A stretch of DNA of 32,129 bases from an uncultured Clostridia bacterium (lineage in GTDB: Bacteria; Bacillota; Clostridia; Christensenellales; Borkfalkiaceae). Both the position numbers and the translations under genes were made by a program. Below the pieces are notes generated by a model, which searched no databases, was not told the origin of the DNA, and saw only the letters and a program-made list of their open reading frames with translations. Of this stretch, positions 1 to 7,087 are shown one piece after another (the stretch's first letter is position 1; each line of letters opens with the position of its first letter). Location of the stretch: contig CANQQM010000013.1 in the NCBI GenBank assembly GCA_947626005.1, forward strand, positions 1-32,129, in the 5' to 3' direction.

Positions 1-1405
1 CGGGTTCGCGGGTGGGCTCCTCCTCCCGTCTCGCAAAGGGATCGGTGAAGTCGCGGGTGCGGTCGGGTTCGCGGGTGGGCTGAGACCCGAGGTCTAAACG
101 GTAGGCGTCGGGACGGACGGGATCGGCAGGCGCGGCGGGCGCGGCGGGGACGTCCTTCTCGTAGGGAGCGCGGGGCGCTTCCTCCGCCTTGGGAGCCCGA
201 TAGGAGGGCGTACGCGGATAGGTAAGATCGTCGCGGGGGTACTCCTCTTCGGTGCGCACCCGCTTGGGCATGGAGGGACGGGGCGTTTCCGCCTCCTCGG
301 AATAGCTGCTCTGATAGCCCTCCGTCGGCGCTTTGGGCGCAGGATAGGCGGAAGGCGTAGGATAGGCCGTCGGCGCAGTGTAGGAGGGCGTCGGCTTGGG
401 CGTGTTCTCCTCCCCTCTCTCGCGGCGGCCGCGGTTGAAGTAGGAATCGCTGCGATAGATGAGGTTATTGCGGTAGTTGTCCGCGGGGGAGCCGCCGAAG
501 AGGATCTCACGGCTCGAACGGCGTTCGTCGGCGGGATCGGTCGGCGTCTTGGGCGCAGAAGCGGGTTCCGCCGTCTGCGGCGGATAGGCGGGGGCGGCGC
601 TTGCGGTCGGATAAGCCGCGGGCGCATATCCCGAAGGTTCGGGCGCATACCCCGAGGGTTCGGGCGAATAGGCCGCGGGGGCCTTGGGCGCCTGATAGGA
701 AGGCGCAAGGGGCGAAGCGGGGTCCTCCCCCATGCGGGCGCCGCGGGGATCGGGCAGATCGTCGAAGGCAACGCTCTCTGCGGGCCTTTCCTCCTTGCGG
801 GGCTCCTCTTCCTCGTAGCGGTGCGACTTTTCGCGGGCACGCGACGCGGGATCGATGAGTTTACGAAGGGGGGTGAGCATGAGAAGATAGGCAAGCGCGA
901 TGACCGTGAGGAGGGCAAAGAGAACATACGCCCCCGCCGCGGAGAGGAACGCCCTCGCGGGGTAGGAGAGAAGTCCGAACAGCACGCCGCCGCCCGTTCC
1001 GTGTTTTATCCCTTCGCTTGCCGCCTTCCAGCAGCCCGAAAGGTAGGCGCCGAAGCCGCTTCCGAAGAAGCGCTCCGCCGTCGCCGTGTGGACGATGAGG
1101 AAAATGCAGACAAAGACGATCGCCCCGCGGAAGATCCACTTCCCGGGGAGGAATTTCTTGTCAAAGACAAGGACGAACGCCGCATAGATGAAGAGCAGCA
1201 TGAGCGGATATACGGCGAATCCGAGGATGCCGATGAAAAACGAAGCGATCGCAAGCCCGATCTCTCCGAAAAGATATTGCCCCGTCACCGTAATGACGAA
1301 CGCGATGACGCCGAAGAGAAGCATCGTCATTCCGACCGTCTCCCGCGTCAAGATCGACGTCTTATCCTTCCGGCGTTTCTCGCTTCCGCGCCCCACTCCG
1401 TTCAC
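1..1405 (-). CDS. ftsK: DNA translocase FtsK/SpoIIIE family, N-terminal part (runs off the window)
   Basis: Only the first 468 codons are in the window; the motor and gamma domains would lie to the left. The GTG start at 1405-1403 was chosen because GGAGGT lies 6 nt upstream and the reading frame is open to the edge. Residues 24-44, 50-81, 91-109 and about 139-179 are strongly hydrophobic, matching the FtsK membrane domain that anchors the motor at the septum. From about residue 190 the protein becomes a long linker rich in Pro, Ala, Glu and Arg, with short repeats such as SGYAPEP and PTREP. This arrangement is typical of FtsK/SpoIIIE, which pumps DNA through the closing division or sporulation septum. 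The ATPase is not visible, so the assignment rests on membrane topology and linker. FtsK and SpoIIIE cannot be told apart here. Confidence 0.8.
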   Translation of the reverse strand, partial: MNGVGRGSEKRRKDKTSILTRETVGMTMLLFGVIAFVITVTGQYLFGEIGLAIASFFIGILGFAVYPLMLLFIYAAFVLVFDKKFLPGKWIFRGAIVFVCIFLIVHTATAERFFGSGFGAYLSGCWKAASEGIKHGTGGGVLFGLLSYPARAFLSAAGAYVLFALLTVIALAYLLMLTPLRKLIDPASRAREKSHRYEEEEPRKEERPAESVAFDDLPDPRGARMGEDPASPLAPSYQAPKAPAAYSPEPSGYAPEPSGYAPAAYPTASAAPAYPPQTAEPASAPKTPTDPADERRSSREILFGGSPADNYRNNLIYRSDSYFNRGRRERGEENTPKPTPSYTAPTAYPTPSAYPAPKAPTEGYQSSYSEEAETPRPSMPKRVRTEEEYPRDDLTYPRTPSYRAPKAEEAPRAPYEKDVPAAPAAPADPVRPDAYRLDLGSQPTREPDRTRDFTDPFARREEEPTREP

Positions 1406-1420
1406 GTTTGGACCTCCGAG

Positions 1421-1440
1421 GCTTCCCTTTTAAGGGAAGC
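1421..1440 (-). promoter_or_regulatory. Perfect hairpin in the ftsK leader
   Basis: GCTTCCCTT and AAGGGAAGC form a 9-bp perfect stem around a 2-nt centre, between the promoter and the Shine-Dalgarno site of ftsK. There is no T-run, so it is not a terminator. It could be an RNA-stability element or a protein-binding palindrome; the role is unknown. Confidence 0.4.
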
Positions 1441-1459
1441 GCTTATTTTCTCACCCTAC

Positions 1460-1488
1460 AGTATAACATTTCCGAGAAAATTTTTCAA
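1460..1488 (-). promoter_or_regulatory. Sigma-A-like promoter for ftsK
   Basis: On the minus strand TTGAAA (1488-1483) and TATACT (1465-1460) are separated by 17 nt. This matches the vegetative promoter consensus at 5/6 positions in each box. The start would fall about 45 nt upstream of the GTG codon. Confidence 0.6.
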
Positions 1489-1633
1489 CGATATTGCGGG
1501 GGATTTTTGAGAGATTTCCGAAATCTTTTCGCGGCGACAAGAAAACGACCGCCCCTTTTCCGCAAAATTCGTAAAAATTGTTCACATTTTAGCCGAATTG
1601 CTTCTGTAACAGAATACATATCGGGAAATCTGT

Positions 1634-1641
1634 GCTATAAT
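1634..1641 (+). promoter_or_regulatory. Extended -10 promoter for the XRE regulator gene
   Basis: TGC-TATAAT forms an extended -10 element 24 nt before the ATG at 1666. No convincing -35 box lies 17 nt upstream, which is common for extended -10 promoters. Confidence 0.5.
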
Positions 1642-1665
1642 AGGGGTAAGTCCGAAGGCGAAATC

Positions 1666-1911
1666 ATGAAACCGAGAAAACTCAGCTACGGCGACAGCAA
1701 CATCATCGGCAAGAACGTCGAGAAGATGCGCCTTGCCCGCGGCATCAAACAAAAGGATTTTATCGCGCGTCTGCAGTCGAACGGACTCGACATCAATCCC
1801 ACGAGTTATTCCAAGCTCGAAGGGCAGCTTCGCAGTGCCTCCGACAAGGAAGTCAAGGCGATCGCCGAAGTGCTCAACGTCTCCCTCGACGAACTCTTCC
1901 GCGGAAGTTAG
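1666..1911 (+). CDS. Small XRE-family helix-turn-helix regulator
   Basis: The gene encodes an 81-residue protein that is almost entirely a Cro/C1-type DNA-binding domain. Residues about 15-70 contain NVEKMRLARGIKQKDFIARL (helices 1-2), the recognition region around NPTSYSKLEGQ, and VKAIAEVLNVSLDELF, the typical last helix of this fold. There is no sensor or dimerisation domain. The ATG at 1666 was preferred over upstream frames because it follows the extended -10 promoter and a weak GAAGG site, and because the HTH begins right after it. A stand-alone single-domain protein of this kind is usually a repressor of its own or a neighbouring gene; the target cannot be read from the sequence. The PHP gene follows on the same strand. 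Confidence 0.8.
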   Translation: MKPRKLSYGDSNIIGKNVEKMRLARGIKQKDFIARLQSNGLDINPTSYSKLEGQLRSASDKEVKAIAEVLNVSLDELFRGS

Positions 1912-1934
1912 TACAGACGCACGGCGAAAATCGA

Positions 1935-1953
1935 CCCGATCGGTACGGTCGGG
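1935..1953 (+). terminator. Weak terminator-like hairpin after the XRE gene
   Basis: CCCGA and TCGGG form a 5-bp stem with a 9-nt loop, followed by CGTTTTGTGTTG. The stem is short and the T-run interrupted, so it may only partly stop transcription. Confidence 0.3.
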
Positions 1954-1980
1954 CGTTTTGTGTTGTAAAAAAGGAGGCCG

Positions 1981-2058
1981 ATGATTTCCTTTCGGAATTT
2001 TCCGCCCCGCAGACCGCTTTTTTCGGGGCGCAAGAGAAAAAATAAAGACAAGTTTTAA
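1981..2058 (+). CDS. Possible 25-codon leader ORF upstream of the PHP gene
   Basis: An ATG at 1981 is preceded by a perfect AAGGAGG (1971-1977), though only 3 nt away. It opens a 25-residue, very basic peptide (starts MISFRNFPPRR, ends KNKDKF) whose TAA at 2056-2058 overlaps the AAGGAG ribosome site of the PHP gene. The ORF also spans a 7-bp inverted repeat (CGCCCCG 2003-2009, CGGGGCG 2024-2030). The layout suggests translational coupling or a leader peptide. No family is recognised, and it could be a chance ORF behind a strong Shine-Dalgarno-like run. Confidence 0.35.
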   Translation: MISFRNFPPRRPLFSGRKRKNKDKF

Positions 2059-2066
2059 GGAGCGAT

Positions 2067-2744
2067 ATGTACCTCTACGAGACCCACTGTCACACCAAAA
2101 GGACGAGTGCCTGTTCCCGCCTCACGGCGGACGACATCGTCGAAGTGTACCTCAAAAACGGATACACGGGCGTATTTATCACCGACCATTTCATCAACGG
2201 GAACACGACGGTCGACCGTTCCCTCCCCTACGGGGAGCAGATCCGCGAGTTCTGCCGCGGCTACCGCGAAGTGAAGGAGCGTGCCGCGGGGAAGCTGGAA
2301 GTGTATTTCGGGCTCGAATACTCCTACGGCGGGACGGATATCCTCGTCTACGGCTGGGAGGAAGAGCAGCTTCGGGAGGCGGAGGACTTCATGCGCCCCT
2401 CCTTCTCCGAATTCGGTCCTTACTGCGCCGAGAGAGGGCTTCTCGCCGTCCACGCCCACCCCTTCCGCGAGGCCGATTACATCGACCATGTATGCCTTAC
2501 TTCCAATATCGAGGCGATCGAGACGTACAACGCGGCGCGCTCGGATCGGTGCAACCGCCTCGGCGAATTCTACGCAAAGGAGTACGGGAAGGCGGAGATC
2601 GGCGGATCGGACCTCCACAGCCGCGACCAGAAGTTCCTCTCGGGAATGGGGTTTGAGACCAAACTTACGGGCGTTTGGGACTTTGTCGAACGCGTCCGCC
2701 GCCGCGAAGGCATTATCTTAAAGGTCAAAAACGTCCTTGCATAA
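2067..2744 (+). CDS. PHP-domain metal-dependent phosphoesterase
   Basis: This 225-residue protein has the full set of PHP-family metal ligands: H7-x-H9 in ETHCHT, D40-H41 in FITDH, E84 in GLEY, H129-x-H131 in VHAHP, and D182-x-H184 in GSDLH. PHP proteins hydrolyse phosphoesters or phosphonucleotides with two or three metal ions. Stand-alone members include histidinol phosphatases and nucleotide or oligonucleotide phosphatases, and the substrate here is not evident. No polymerase or other fused domain is present, and no signal peptide, so it is cytosolic. The start follows AAGGAG with good spacing. It is convergent with aspA and separated from it by a strong bidirectional terminator. Confidence 0.85.
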   Translation: MYLYETHCHTKRTSACSRLTADDIVEVYLKNGYTGVFITDHFINGNTTVDRSLPYGEQIREFCRGYREVKERAAGKLEVYFGLEYSYGGTDILVYGWEEEQLREAEDFMRPSFSEFGPYCAERGLLAVHAHPFREADYIDHVCLTSNIEAIETYNAARSDRCNRLGEFYAKEYGKAEIGGSDLHSRDQKFLSGMGFETKLTGVWDFVERVRRREGIILKVKNVLA

Positions 2745-2782
2745 CGTTCCCGCCCTGCGAAAATCGCATGGTAGGTTTTCGG

Positions 2783-2828
2783 AAAAATGCGAAATGGGTG
2801 CGGTTTTCCGCACCCATTTCGCATTTTT
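2783..2828. terminator. Bidirectional intrinsic terminator between PHP gene and aspA
   Basis: A perfect 21-bp inverted repeat (2783-2803 with 2808-2828) surrounds a TTTT loop. The stem ends in five A on one side and five T on the other, so it works as an intrinsic terminator in both directions. It sits exactly between two convergent stop codons. Confidence 0.9.
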
Positions 2829-2840
2829 GGGGTTTTGGTG

Positions 2841-4244
2841 TCAAAGGCGGGTGCCGCAGGGCTCGGTGAGGAGGCGGGGATCGAGCACGCGGTCGAGCGT
2901 CTCCTCATCCATGAGCCCTTCGCGAAGGACGATGGACTTGATGGCCTCCCCCGTTCTCAGCGATTCCTTGGCGATCTCCGCCGCCTTGAGATAGCCGATG
3001 TAGGGATTGAGCGCGGTGACGATCCCCACGCTGCGGTTGACCCACTCGGCGCACCGTTCGCGGTTGGCGGTGATGCCGACGATGCAGTTCTCGCAGAGGG
3101 TGTTGACCGCCCCCGTGAGGGCGCGGAAGGACTCGAAGAGCTGATAGAAAATGACGGGCTCGAAGGCGTTGAGCTCGAGCTGTCCCGCCTCCGCCGCCAT
3201 CGTGACGGTGACGTCGTGCCCGATGACGAGGAACGCCACCTGATTGACGACCTCGGGGATGACGGGGTTGATCTTCCCCGGCATGATGGAAGAACCGTTC
3301 TGTTTGGCGGGGAGAATGATCTCTCCGAGCCCCGTCCGCGGGCCGCTCGACATGAGGCGGAGGTCATTGGACATCTTGGAGAGGTTGACCGCCAGCGCCT
3401 TGAGCGCCCCCGAGACGGCGACGAATCCGTCGACGTTCTGGGTGCCGTCGAAGAGGTCGTCGGCGCGCCTTAATTTCTCCCCCGAAAGGAGGGAAAGCTC
3501 CTCGGTGATGTGCGTAAAATAGGCCTCGCGGGCGTTGATCGCCGTGCCGATCGCGGTCGCCCCCATGTTGACGGTGCGCATCTCCTCGAGGGAGTGCGCG
3601 ATGCGCTCACGGGAGCGGGAGACGGAGGTCGCGAAGGCGCGGAAGGCCTGCCCGAGACGCATGGGAACGGCGTCCTGAAGCTGAGTGCGTCCCATTTTCA
3701 AGACGTCGTCGAATTCCTTGGATTTCTTCGTGAGGGCGGAGGTGAGGCGGTCGAGCTCGGGAAGAAGTTCCTTTGCGAGGGCAAGGACGGTGAGCTTCCC
3801 CGCCGTCGGGATGACGTCGTTCGTCGACTGCTCCATGTTGACGTCGTCGTTGGGGCTGATGACGGTATAATCCCCCTTCTTGCCGCCGAGCCGCTCGATC
3901 GCGATGTTGGCGATGACCTCGTTGACGTTCATATTCGCCGAGGTCCCCGCCCCGCCCTGTACGGCGTCGACGATGAAGTCCTTGCGGTGCTTGCCGTGCA
4001 AAATTTCGTCGCAGGCGGCGATGATGGCGTCTGCCTTGACGGCGTCGAGAAGCCCGTACGCCTTGTTGACGGTCGCCGCCGCCTTCTTGATGAGGACGAC
4101 GTTGCGCACGAAGGTGGAGTTGAGCCGATTGCCCGTGATCTCGAAATTTTCTTTGGCGCGCAGCGTCTGGATCCCGTAATACGCCGCGCTGTCGATGGAG
4201 AGTTCGCCGACCGAATCGCTCTCCTTTCGCACTTCTTTTTCCAT
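2841..4244 (-). CDS. aspA: Aspartate ammonia-lyase (aspartase)
   Basis: The 467-residue protein belongs to the aspartase/fumarase superfamily and converts L-aspartate to fumarate and ammonia. Aspartase rather than class II fumarase is indicated by GAGTSANMN (98-106), QSTNDVIPT (139-147) and GRTQLQDAVP (185-194). The superfamily signature GSSIMPGKIN lies at 317-326 and contains the mobile catalytic-serine loop. Length fits the family. The ATG at 4244 was chosen over one six codons upstream because GGAG stands 5 nt before it and nothing suitable precedes the other. It has its own promoter. Convergent to the PHP gene and downstream of mrp, it appears to be a single-gene unit feeding fumarate into central metabolism. 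Confidence 0.92.
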   Translation of the reverse strand: MEKEVRKESDSVGELSIDSAAYYGIQTLRAKENFEITGNRLNSTFVRNVVLIKKAAATVNKAYGLLDAVKADAIIAACDEILHGKHRKDFIVDAVQGGAGTSANMNVNEVIANIAIERLGGKKGDYTVISPNDDVNMEQSTNDVIPTAGKLTVLALAKELLPELDRLTSALTKKSKEFDDVLKMGRTQLQDAVPMRLGQAFRAFATSVSRSRERIAHSLEEMRTVNMGATAIGTAINAREAYFTHITEELSLLSGEKLRRADDLFDGTQNVDGFVAVSGALKALAVNLSKMSNDLRLMSSGPRTGLGEIILPAKQNGSSIMPGKINPVIPEVVNQVAFLVIGHDVTVTMAAEAGQLELNAFEPVIFYQLFESFRALTGAVNTLCENCIVGITANRERCAEWVNRSVGIVTALNPYIGYLKAAEIAKESLRTGEAIKSIVLREGLMDEETLDRVLDPRLLTEPCGTRL

Positions 4245-4288
4245 ATTTTCTCCGACGGGCACATGCCCGAAATTTCTTTTGTTCCAAT

Positions 4289-4317
4289 ATTATAATGCGT
4301 CTTGCCCGAAAATGCAA
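4289..4317 (-). promoter_or_regulatory. Sigma-A-like promoter for aspA
   Basis: On the minus strand TTGCAT (4317-4312) and a consensus TATAAT (4294-4289) are 17 nt apart, about 45 nt before the aspA start. The same TTGCAT box is found before the M18 peptidase gene. Confidence 0.65.
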
Positions 4318-4347
4318 CTATCTTGGGGAGGGAATTTTACAAAAACA

Positions 4348-4382
4348 GGGCACATCCCCGCCTCTTCGGCGAAAATGCGCCC
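4348..4382 (-). terminator. Intrinsic terminator after mrp
   Basis: On the minus strand GGGCGCAT pairs with ATGTGCCC (one G-U pair) around an inner GCC/GGC stem, followed by TGTTTTTG. It lies downstream of the mrp stop codon and upstream of the aspA promoter, so it separates the two transcripts. Confidence 0.65.
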
Positions 4383-4427
4383 TTTTGCTTGCACTTTGAT
4401 CTTTTCCCATCAAATACATTGAGAAGG

Positions 4428-5279
4428 TCAGTTACTGCCGAGGTAGTCCTTGATCTCCCGAGAGTGCTCGATTTCGGCAAAGACTTCCTTAAGAGCGTCG
4501 GTATCCGCCTCTTCGATGCGGCCGCCGTCCGCAAGCGCGGTGAGCTTGGGGTCGACGGGAATGCGCGAAAGTGCGGGAATGCGGTAGATCTTCGCAAGTT
4601 CCGCCGCCTTGCTCTCCCCGAAGATCTCGTGCCTTTTGCCGCAGTCGGGGCAGACGAAGTAGCTCATGTTCTCGACGAGCCCGAGGACGGGGATATGCAG
4701 CATTTCCGCCATGTTGACCGCCTTCTTTACGATCATGCCGACGAGGTCCTGCGGGGTCGCGACGACGATGACGCCGCTTAGGGGAATGCTTTGAAAGACC
4801 GAGAGCGGGACGTCCCCCGTTCCCGGCGGCATGTCGATAAACATGATGTCGACGTCGTCCCACACGACGTCCGTCCAGAATTGGAGGCACGCCCCCGCGA
4901 TGAGCGATCCCCGCCACACGACGGGATCCTCCTCGTGTTCGAGGAGAGAATTCATCGAGATGAGTTTGATCCCGCTCCTCGTCCGAACGGGATAGATGCC
5001 CTTGTCGTCGCCTGTGGCGCGGTCGCGGAGCCCGAAGGCGCGGGGTGCGGAAGGGCCTGTGATATCGGCATCGAGAAGCGCCGTACGGTAGCCGCGTGCC
5101 GCCGACCGAACGGCGAGAAGGCCCGAAACGAGCGATTTTCCGACGCCGCCCTTGCCGCTTGCGACGGCGATCACCCTCTTTATATGGGAATTCTTGTGCG
5201 GCGCTTTGATGAGCGAGCCCTGCTTTCTTGTTCCGCAGTCGGAGCTGCAAGAGGAACAGTCGTGGGTGCAATTTGCCAT
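4428..5279 (-). CDS. mrp: Mrp/NBP35-family iron-sulfur carrier P-loop ATPase
   Basis: The 283-residue protein has a deviant Walker A motif, GKGGVGKS (42-49), the conserved DADITGPS segment (70-77), and the Mrp family motif IDMPPGTGD (148-156). A C-terminal C210-x2-C213 pair binds the bridging Fe-S cluster in the dimer. An additional N-terminal cysteine set C4, C8, C11, C15 resembles the Nbp35-type [4Fe-4S] site. Members carry Fe-S clusters to apo-proteins. That fits a cell with Fe-S-dependent proteins such as the activase encoded at 12088-15024. GGAGA precedes the ATG. The exporter genes lie 35 nt upstream on the same strand, so read-through is possible, but no functional link is evident. Confidence 0.9.
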   Translation of the reverse strand: MANCTHDCSSCSSDCGTRKQGSLIKAPHKNSHIKRVIAVASGKGGVGKSLVSGLLAVRSAARGYRTALLDADITGPSAPRAFGLRDRATGDDKGIYPVRTRSGIKLISMNSLLEHEEDPVVWRGSLIAGACLQFWTDVVWDDVDIMFIDMPPGTGDVPLSVFQSIPLSGVIVVATPQDLVGMIVKKAVNMAEMLHIPVLGLVENMSYFVCPDCGKRHEIFGESKAAELAKIYRIPALSRIPVDPKLTALADGGRIEEADTDALKEVFAEIEHSREIKDYLGSN

Positions 5280-5314
5280 AATGGGGTCTCCTTTTGGGTG
5301 CGGATAGCCGCCCC

Positions 5315-7087
5315 TTATTTTCTTTGATTGAGCTCGTAGTATTTGCCCTTTGCCCGCATGAGCTCCTCGTGGGAGCCCTCCTCCGCGATGCCTTTATTGG
5401 CAATATAGAGGATGCGGTCGGCCTTGCGGATCGTGGAGAGGCGGTGGGCGACGATGAACGCCGTCTTGCCCGCGAGGATGCGGTCGAGGGCCTGTTGGAT
5501 GAGAAGCTCCGTCTCCGAGTCGATGGAGCTCGTCGCCTCGTCGAGGATGACGATGCGGGGATCTTTTAGGACGATGCGCGCAAAGGAGATGAGCTGTTTC
5601 TCCCCCGCCGAGAGCCCCTCCCCCCGTTCGCCGAGAAGGGCGTTGTAGCCGTCGGGGAAGCGGGCGGCGACGCGGTCGCAATAAATGGCCTCCGCCGCCG
5701 CGATACACGCCTCGTCTGTCGCTTCGGGAGTGCCGTAGCGGATGTTGTCGAGAATGGTGCCCTTGAAGATGAAGGGCTCCTGCATGACGACGCCGATCTC
5801 CTTCCGAAGGGAATGGAGGGTCGCCTTGCGGACGTCGACGCCGTCCACCGAGACGCTGCCGCTCCCGACGTCGTAAAAGCGGGTGAGGAGGTTGATGACG
5901 GTCGTCTTGCCCGCCCCCGTGGGGCCGACGAGGGCGATCTTCTCCCCCGCGCGGACATGGAGGTCGAAGTGCTCGAGGACGCTGATCCCCTCCTCGTAGC
6001 CGAAGGTGACGTCCGTATAGTCGACTTCGCCGCGCACGGCGGTGAGTTCGACGGCGTCCTCCGCGTCGCGGATGGTGACGGGAGCGTCCACCGTCTCGTA
6101 GATGCGCTCGAGGTTCGCCGAGACCTGAGAGAGCTGCTGCATGACGGCGGCGAGCTGCAAAAGCGGTTCGGCGCAGAGGTTCGCATACAGCAAAAACGCG
6201 ATCACGGTACCCGCCATTGCGCTTGCGCCGCTCAGAATGAGGGTGAGCGCGACGGCATACATGGCGAGGATGCCGGCGTTCCAGAAGAGCTCGGAGACGG
6301 GGGCGTTCAGCTCGTTGCGGCGGACGATCTTCATCCACGTCGCGGCGCTGTCCTCCTGAAGATCGCGGTAGACGGTGCGGTTATACGCCGAGCGGTTGTA
6401 GTTCTTTATGACCTTTTCGCCCATGATCGATTCGACGATGAAGGCGTTTCGGTTGGAATTCTTTGCGCGGTGCTTGCGGAAGAGGGCGCGTACCGCCTTC
6501 TTGATGAGGAACACGCACGCCACCATGGGCAGGATCGCCGCATAGATGACGGCGGTGAGCACGGGGCTGAGCACGAGCATAAAGACGGACGCGACGACGA
6601 GCTTCAGAATGTCGACGATGAAGTTGAGAAGGTAATCGGTGAAGAAATCGGCGAGCTCGTTGACGTATTCGGTCACGCGGATGCTGATCTTCCCCGCGGG
6701 ACGGGTGTCGTAATATTCGAAGGGCAGCTCCTGAAGGTGGACGAAGATCTCGCGGCGCACATCCGCGATGATGCCGTGTCCGAGCGTCCCCATGATGAGG
6801 CGGTGAAAGTAAGGGAGGATGGCCGTGAGCGCACCGAGGACGCCGAGCGATACGAGGTAGAAGATGAGTTTCCCCGAAATTCCGCCCTCGGGAATGACGT
6901 CGTTTACGACCGTTCGGATGATGACGGGCGGCACGAGAGCGACGACGGAGGACGTTGCAAGGAGAAGGAGAGCGAGAAGGAAGAGCTTCCTATGGGGCAG
7001 GATGCGGGAGAGGATGCGGCGGAGGTATTTTATATCTACCTTGTCCGTCTTGAGTTCTTCGTCCATGAAGTAGGTATTGCGCTTCAT
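5315..7087 (-). CDS. ABC exporter half-transporter, subunit with canonical Walker B
   Basis: The 590-residue protein has an N-terminal six-helix exporter membrane domain (about 30-310) fused to an ATPase domain. Walker A is GPTGAGKT (388-395), Q-loop Q436, signature LSAGEKQ (492-498), Walker B ends in catalytic E517 (VILDEATSS), and the switch is H548. The signature is non-canonical (SAGE instead of SGGQ). The ATG shares its A with the stop codon of the preceding half-transporter (TGATG), so the two are translationally coupled. Together they form a heterodimeric exporter of the BmrCD/TM287-288 kind, which moves drugs, lipids or peptides outward. The cargo is unknown; no peptidase domain is present. 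Confidence 0.88.
   Translation of the reverse strand: MKRNTYFMDEELKTDKVDIKYLRRILSRILPHRKLFLLALLLLATSSVVALVPPVIIRTVVNDVIPEGGISGKLIFYLVSLGVLGALTAILPYFHRLIMGTLGHGIIADVRREIFVHLQELPFEYYDTRPAGKISIRVTEYVNELADFFTDYLLNFIVDILKLVVASVFMLVLSPVLTAVIYAAILPMVACVFLIKKAVRALFRKHRAKNSNRNAFIVESIMGEKVIKNYNRSAYNRTVYRDLQEDSAATWMKIVRRNELNAPVSELFWNAGILAMYAVALTLILSGASAMAGTVIAFLLYANLCAEPLLQLAAVMQQLSQVSANLERIYETVDAPVTIRDAEDAVELTAVRGEVDYTDVTFGYEEGISVLEHFDLHVRAGEKIALVGPTGAGKTTVINLLTRFYDVGSGSVSVDGVDVRKATLHSLRKEIGVVMQEPFIFKGTILDNIRYGTPEATDEACIAAAEAIYCDRVAARFPDGYNALLGERGEGLSAGEKQLISFARIVLKDPRIVILDEATSSIDSETELLIQQALDRILAGKTAFIVAHRLSTIRKADRILYIANKGIAEEGSHEELMRAKGKYYELNQRK

Noticed and set aside
94-927. Open frame of 277 codons in another minus-strand frame over ftsK
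   Set aside because: It is an Arg/Pro-rich shadow of the ftsK linker. The frame beginning with GTG at 1405 has membrane helices, a ribosome site and a promoter.
2003-2030. Terminator formed by CGCCCCG/CGGGGCG
   Set aside because: It has a 14-nt loop and is followed by CAAGAGAAAA with no T-run. It lies within the putative leader ORF.
4242-4262. Upstream ATG of aspA at 4262
   Set aside because: No ribosome site precedes it, while the ATG at 4244 has GGAG at good spacing and the length then fits the family.
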